From the NCBI GenBank assembly GCA_947626415.1, contig CANQSA010000005.1:62001-126000 (forward strand): DNA of 64,000 nucleotides, given 5' to 3'. The notes beneath the pieces were generated by a model. The model worked only from the letters and a program-made list of their open reading frames with translations, ran no database searches and was not told the origin of the DNA. Origin of the DNA: an uncultured Lachnospiraceae bacterium. GTDB taxonomy: Bacteria > Bacillota > Clostridia > Lachnospirales > Lachnospiraceae. Numbering within the stretch: position 1 is the stretch's first letter; every line of letters starts with the position of its first letter. The position numbers and the translations under genes were made by a program. Shown here piece by piece: positions 62,232-64,000 of this stretch.

Positions 62232-64000
62232 TTATTTTTTTGATTTTTTATCAAATTTCATTGTGTACTTTGGATAAGTATCTGAGAAATCTACCTGCAC
62301 GGTTGCAATAAAACTTTTCCCGGTTCTTGAAGATGTAAATTCACCTTTTACCTTTTTCTTTAACAGTAAGTGCCTTGCCATGGCGGCTGTTACCGTTACT
62401 CCTAGGCTTGCAAAATATTTGTCATTTTTAAAAATTGCAAAACTGCAGCCTTCTTTGTATCCGGTACAGGAAAAAGCAGCTCTCGTTTCTTTTACATCCC
62501 TTCCGCACTTCGGACATCTTCCGATCAACTGTCCTTGTCCCCCGGTACGTTTTGATAATTCTGGCGGAACCGGCGGCAGCTTAATCTCACGGTTTTCAAA
62601 ATTTTTATCCAGTTCCCTTTTCACAAGTTCCACTGCAGCCGATACCGTAAGCTCTCCACGGTAGATCTGTTTTAAGATTTTGGAAAGTTCAACGGATTTT
62701 TCTTTAGACATATCAACTTGCAGAGCTGACAGGGCGTGTATAAAATACTCTCCAAGTCCTTCCAGCCTGTATGTTCCATCTGTCAGTGATATATATCCAT
62801 TCTGGATCGCGTTTTCAATAATACCGGCTCTGGTTGCTTCCGTTCCGATCACAACGCCGTCAAAAAGCTGCTTATATGCTTCATCATCACTTTCCTTTTT
62901 TTCACGGGAAAATGGATTTTTGCAGTAATCGTTTAGGGATGCAATCGTAAAACGCTTAGGCGGAGACGTTTCCTTTTCCACCGGTTTAAATGCCGTTACA
63001 ATCTCATCCCCTTCTTTCAGTTTCGGAAGCAGCTTATCCTTTTTTTCTGCAGGTTCATACCGCAGGTATCCCGGCTTGGCAAGTACATTTCCGTTTAATT
63101 TAAAATCCATGTCTGCGATCCGGATTGTCATTACCGTTTTATCCACTAAGCATGGTTCCTTACAGAAAACGGCAAGAAACCGGTTCCTGATCAACTCATA
63201 AATCTGTTTATCCCTGCCGTTTAAATCCTTCGGTATCTTTTCAGTCGGCATCAGGGCACCATGCCCTTCTACCTTTCCATCATCAAAGATCCACTTCTCA
63301 TCCTTAAAGGTAAGCTCGTAATCTTGCAATGCTGCTATTACGTTTTTTACATTGTCCCTCTCGCCGGATGGGAGATATTCTGTATTAGTTCTGGGATACG
63401 TAACATATCCCTTTTCGTATAAACCCTGAAGAATTTCCAACGTTTCCGACGGCTTAAACTTATACTTTTTGCCGGCTGCGCCCTGCAGCTTATCCAGAGA
63501 AAACAGTTTTCCCGGCTTCTGCTCTTTCCGCTCTGTTTTTATGGCAGAAACAACAGCTTTCTGTCCGTTTAAAAATTGGCACCTGGCTTCTGCCTGTGCC
63601 CGCTCATCGACCGTATATTTCTCATCCAGACTTATTACGATCTCTTCTCCGTTTGTTTCTGCCCGGCTCTCCGGCTTCAGGTATTTTTCCGGAAGAAAAT
63701 TTCGGATTTCCATTTCCCGATCATAGATAATCTTTGTAATCGCACCGACAACACGCCCAACCCGGAACAACTCCCCGGTCTTGATCGTTAAATACCTCGT
63801 TAAGTTGATTCCGTATAGCCAGTCAATGTATGTCCTTCCCAATCCTTCCCGGAAGAGATTGTCATATTCGCTGTCGTCTTTCATTTCTAAAAGTGCTTTT
63901 TTTATGGCTGCCGGCGCCATAGCCTGCAGCCACAGCCGTTTCACCGGTTTTTGAGATTTCAGTCCGTTTTTCAGTATCAGCCGGACGATTACTTCGCCTT
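62232..64000 (-). CDS. topB: DNA topoisomerase III, N-terminus beyond window end
   Basis: At least 589 residues; the frame is open to the window edge, so the GTG at 63944 is not the start. Near the edge GEVIVRLILKN and KPVKRLWLQA match the TOPRIM region of TopB. The catalytic Tyr is in YVTYPRTNTEYLP; a C-terminal zinc ribbon CPKCGRDVKETRAAFSC follows, then SFAIFKND. It unlinks DNA during element replication or transfer; TopB genes are common cargo of Clostridia elements. About 100 N-terminal residues are missing. Confidence 0.92.
   Translation of the reverse strand, partial: GEVIVRLILKNGLKSQKPVKRLWLQAMAPAAIKKALLEMKDDSEYDNLFREGLGRTYIDWLYGINLTRYLTIKTGELFRVGRVVGAITKIIYDREMEIRNFLPEKYLKPESRAETNGEEIVISLDEKYTVDERAQAEARCQFLNGQKAVVSAIKTERKEQKPGKLFSLDKLQGAAGKKYKFKPSETLEILQGLYEKGYVTYPRTNTEYLPSGERDNVKNVIAALQDYELTFKDEKWIFDDGKVEGHGALMPTEKIPKDLNGRDKQIYELIRNRFLAVFCKEPCLVDKTVMTIRIADMDFKLNGNVLAKPGYLRYEPAEKKDKLLPKLKEGDEIVTAFKPVEKETSPPKRFTIASLNDYCKNPFSREKKESDDEAYKQLFDGVVIGTEATRAGIIENAIQNGYISLTDGTYRLEGLGEYFIHALSALQVDMSKEKSVELSKILKQIYRGELTVSAAVELVKRELDKNFENREIKLPPVPPELSKRTGGQGQLIGRCPKCGRDVKETRAAFSCTGYKEGCSFAIFKNDKYFASLGVTVTAAMARHLLLKKKVKGEFTSSRTGKSFIATVQVDFSDTYPKYTMKFDKKSKK

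Noticed and set aside
1-64000. tRNA, rRNA or CRISPR loci
   Set aside because: No sequence with the needed arms, CCA end region or repeat-spacer pattern was recognised by reading; a covariance-model scan would be decisive.

Overview
The window looks like chromosomal DNA of a gut-type, spore-forming member of the Firmicutes (Lachnospiraceae-like). This rests on a type III glutamine synthetase, class II fructose-bisphosphate aldolase, class B sortase, a remnant of a CotJC/manganese-catalase spore-coat gene, Gram-positive Shine-Dalgarno sequences and sigma-A promoters, and a Clostridia-type conjugative element. Genus cannot be fixed from sequence reading alone. No rRNA, tRNA or CRISPR array was seen.

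Region 1 (1-16428, all minus strand) is a surface-polysaccharide (capsule/EPS) operon. It is read from a membrane phosphoglycosyltransferase at 16428 leftwards through an SDR, two GT4 glycosyltransferases, a Wzy-like polymerase, a sulfotransferase-like protein, two tandem paralogous glycosyltransferase-like proteins, a Wzx flippase and an acyltransferase. It ends in a deoxysugar cassette (NDP-hexose 2,3-dehydratase, Gfo/Idh ketoreductase, 3,5-epimerase, SDR reductase) and a UDP-galactopyranose mutase cut by the window edge. The middle (about 4.8-13.8 kb) is visibly AT-rich, as expected of exchanged capsule genes. Upstream of the operon lies the best candidate for a new switch. Two 27-bp inverted repeats (16487-16513 and 16913-16939) enclose 399 bp carrying one near-consensus sigma-A promoter. 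In this assembly that promoter points away from the capsule operon; inversion would aim it at the operon.

Region 2 (16990-44223) is core-like: a DUF4143 ATPase with its own promoter; a cyclophilin/HAD/GNAT/DUF624 operon; a pyruvate formate-lyase locus in which the glycyl-radical domain is a separate small gene, with a 55-aa CxxC protein between the two parts; glutamine synthetase III; fructose-bisphosphate aldolase with sortase B; a MoxR/DUF58/transglutaminase trio; and four consecutive giant ABC ATPase-permease fusions.

Region 3 (about 44600 to beyond 64000) is an integrative conjugative element inserted into a cotJC-like gene. Its left end carries a large serine recombinase. Then come an XRE regulator, a membrane/NERD gene split by a frameshift in an A8 tract, and a small membrane protein. 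A ParB-like plus DNA adenine methylase cargo follows, bounded by a 22-bp direct repeat, then a SpoVG-domain protein, an ArdC-like antirestriction protein, a VirD4/TraG coupling protein, a DUF3801 protein, relaxase, MobC, an oriT-like region and a topoisomerase III cut by the window end. The perfect palindrome GGACAAATTTGTCC recurs at three intergenic sites in the element and looks like the operator of an element-wide regulator.
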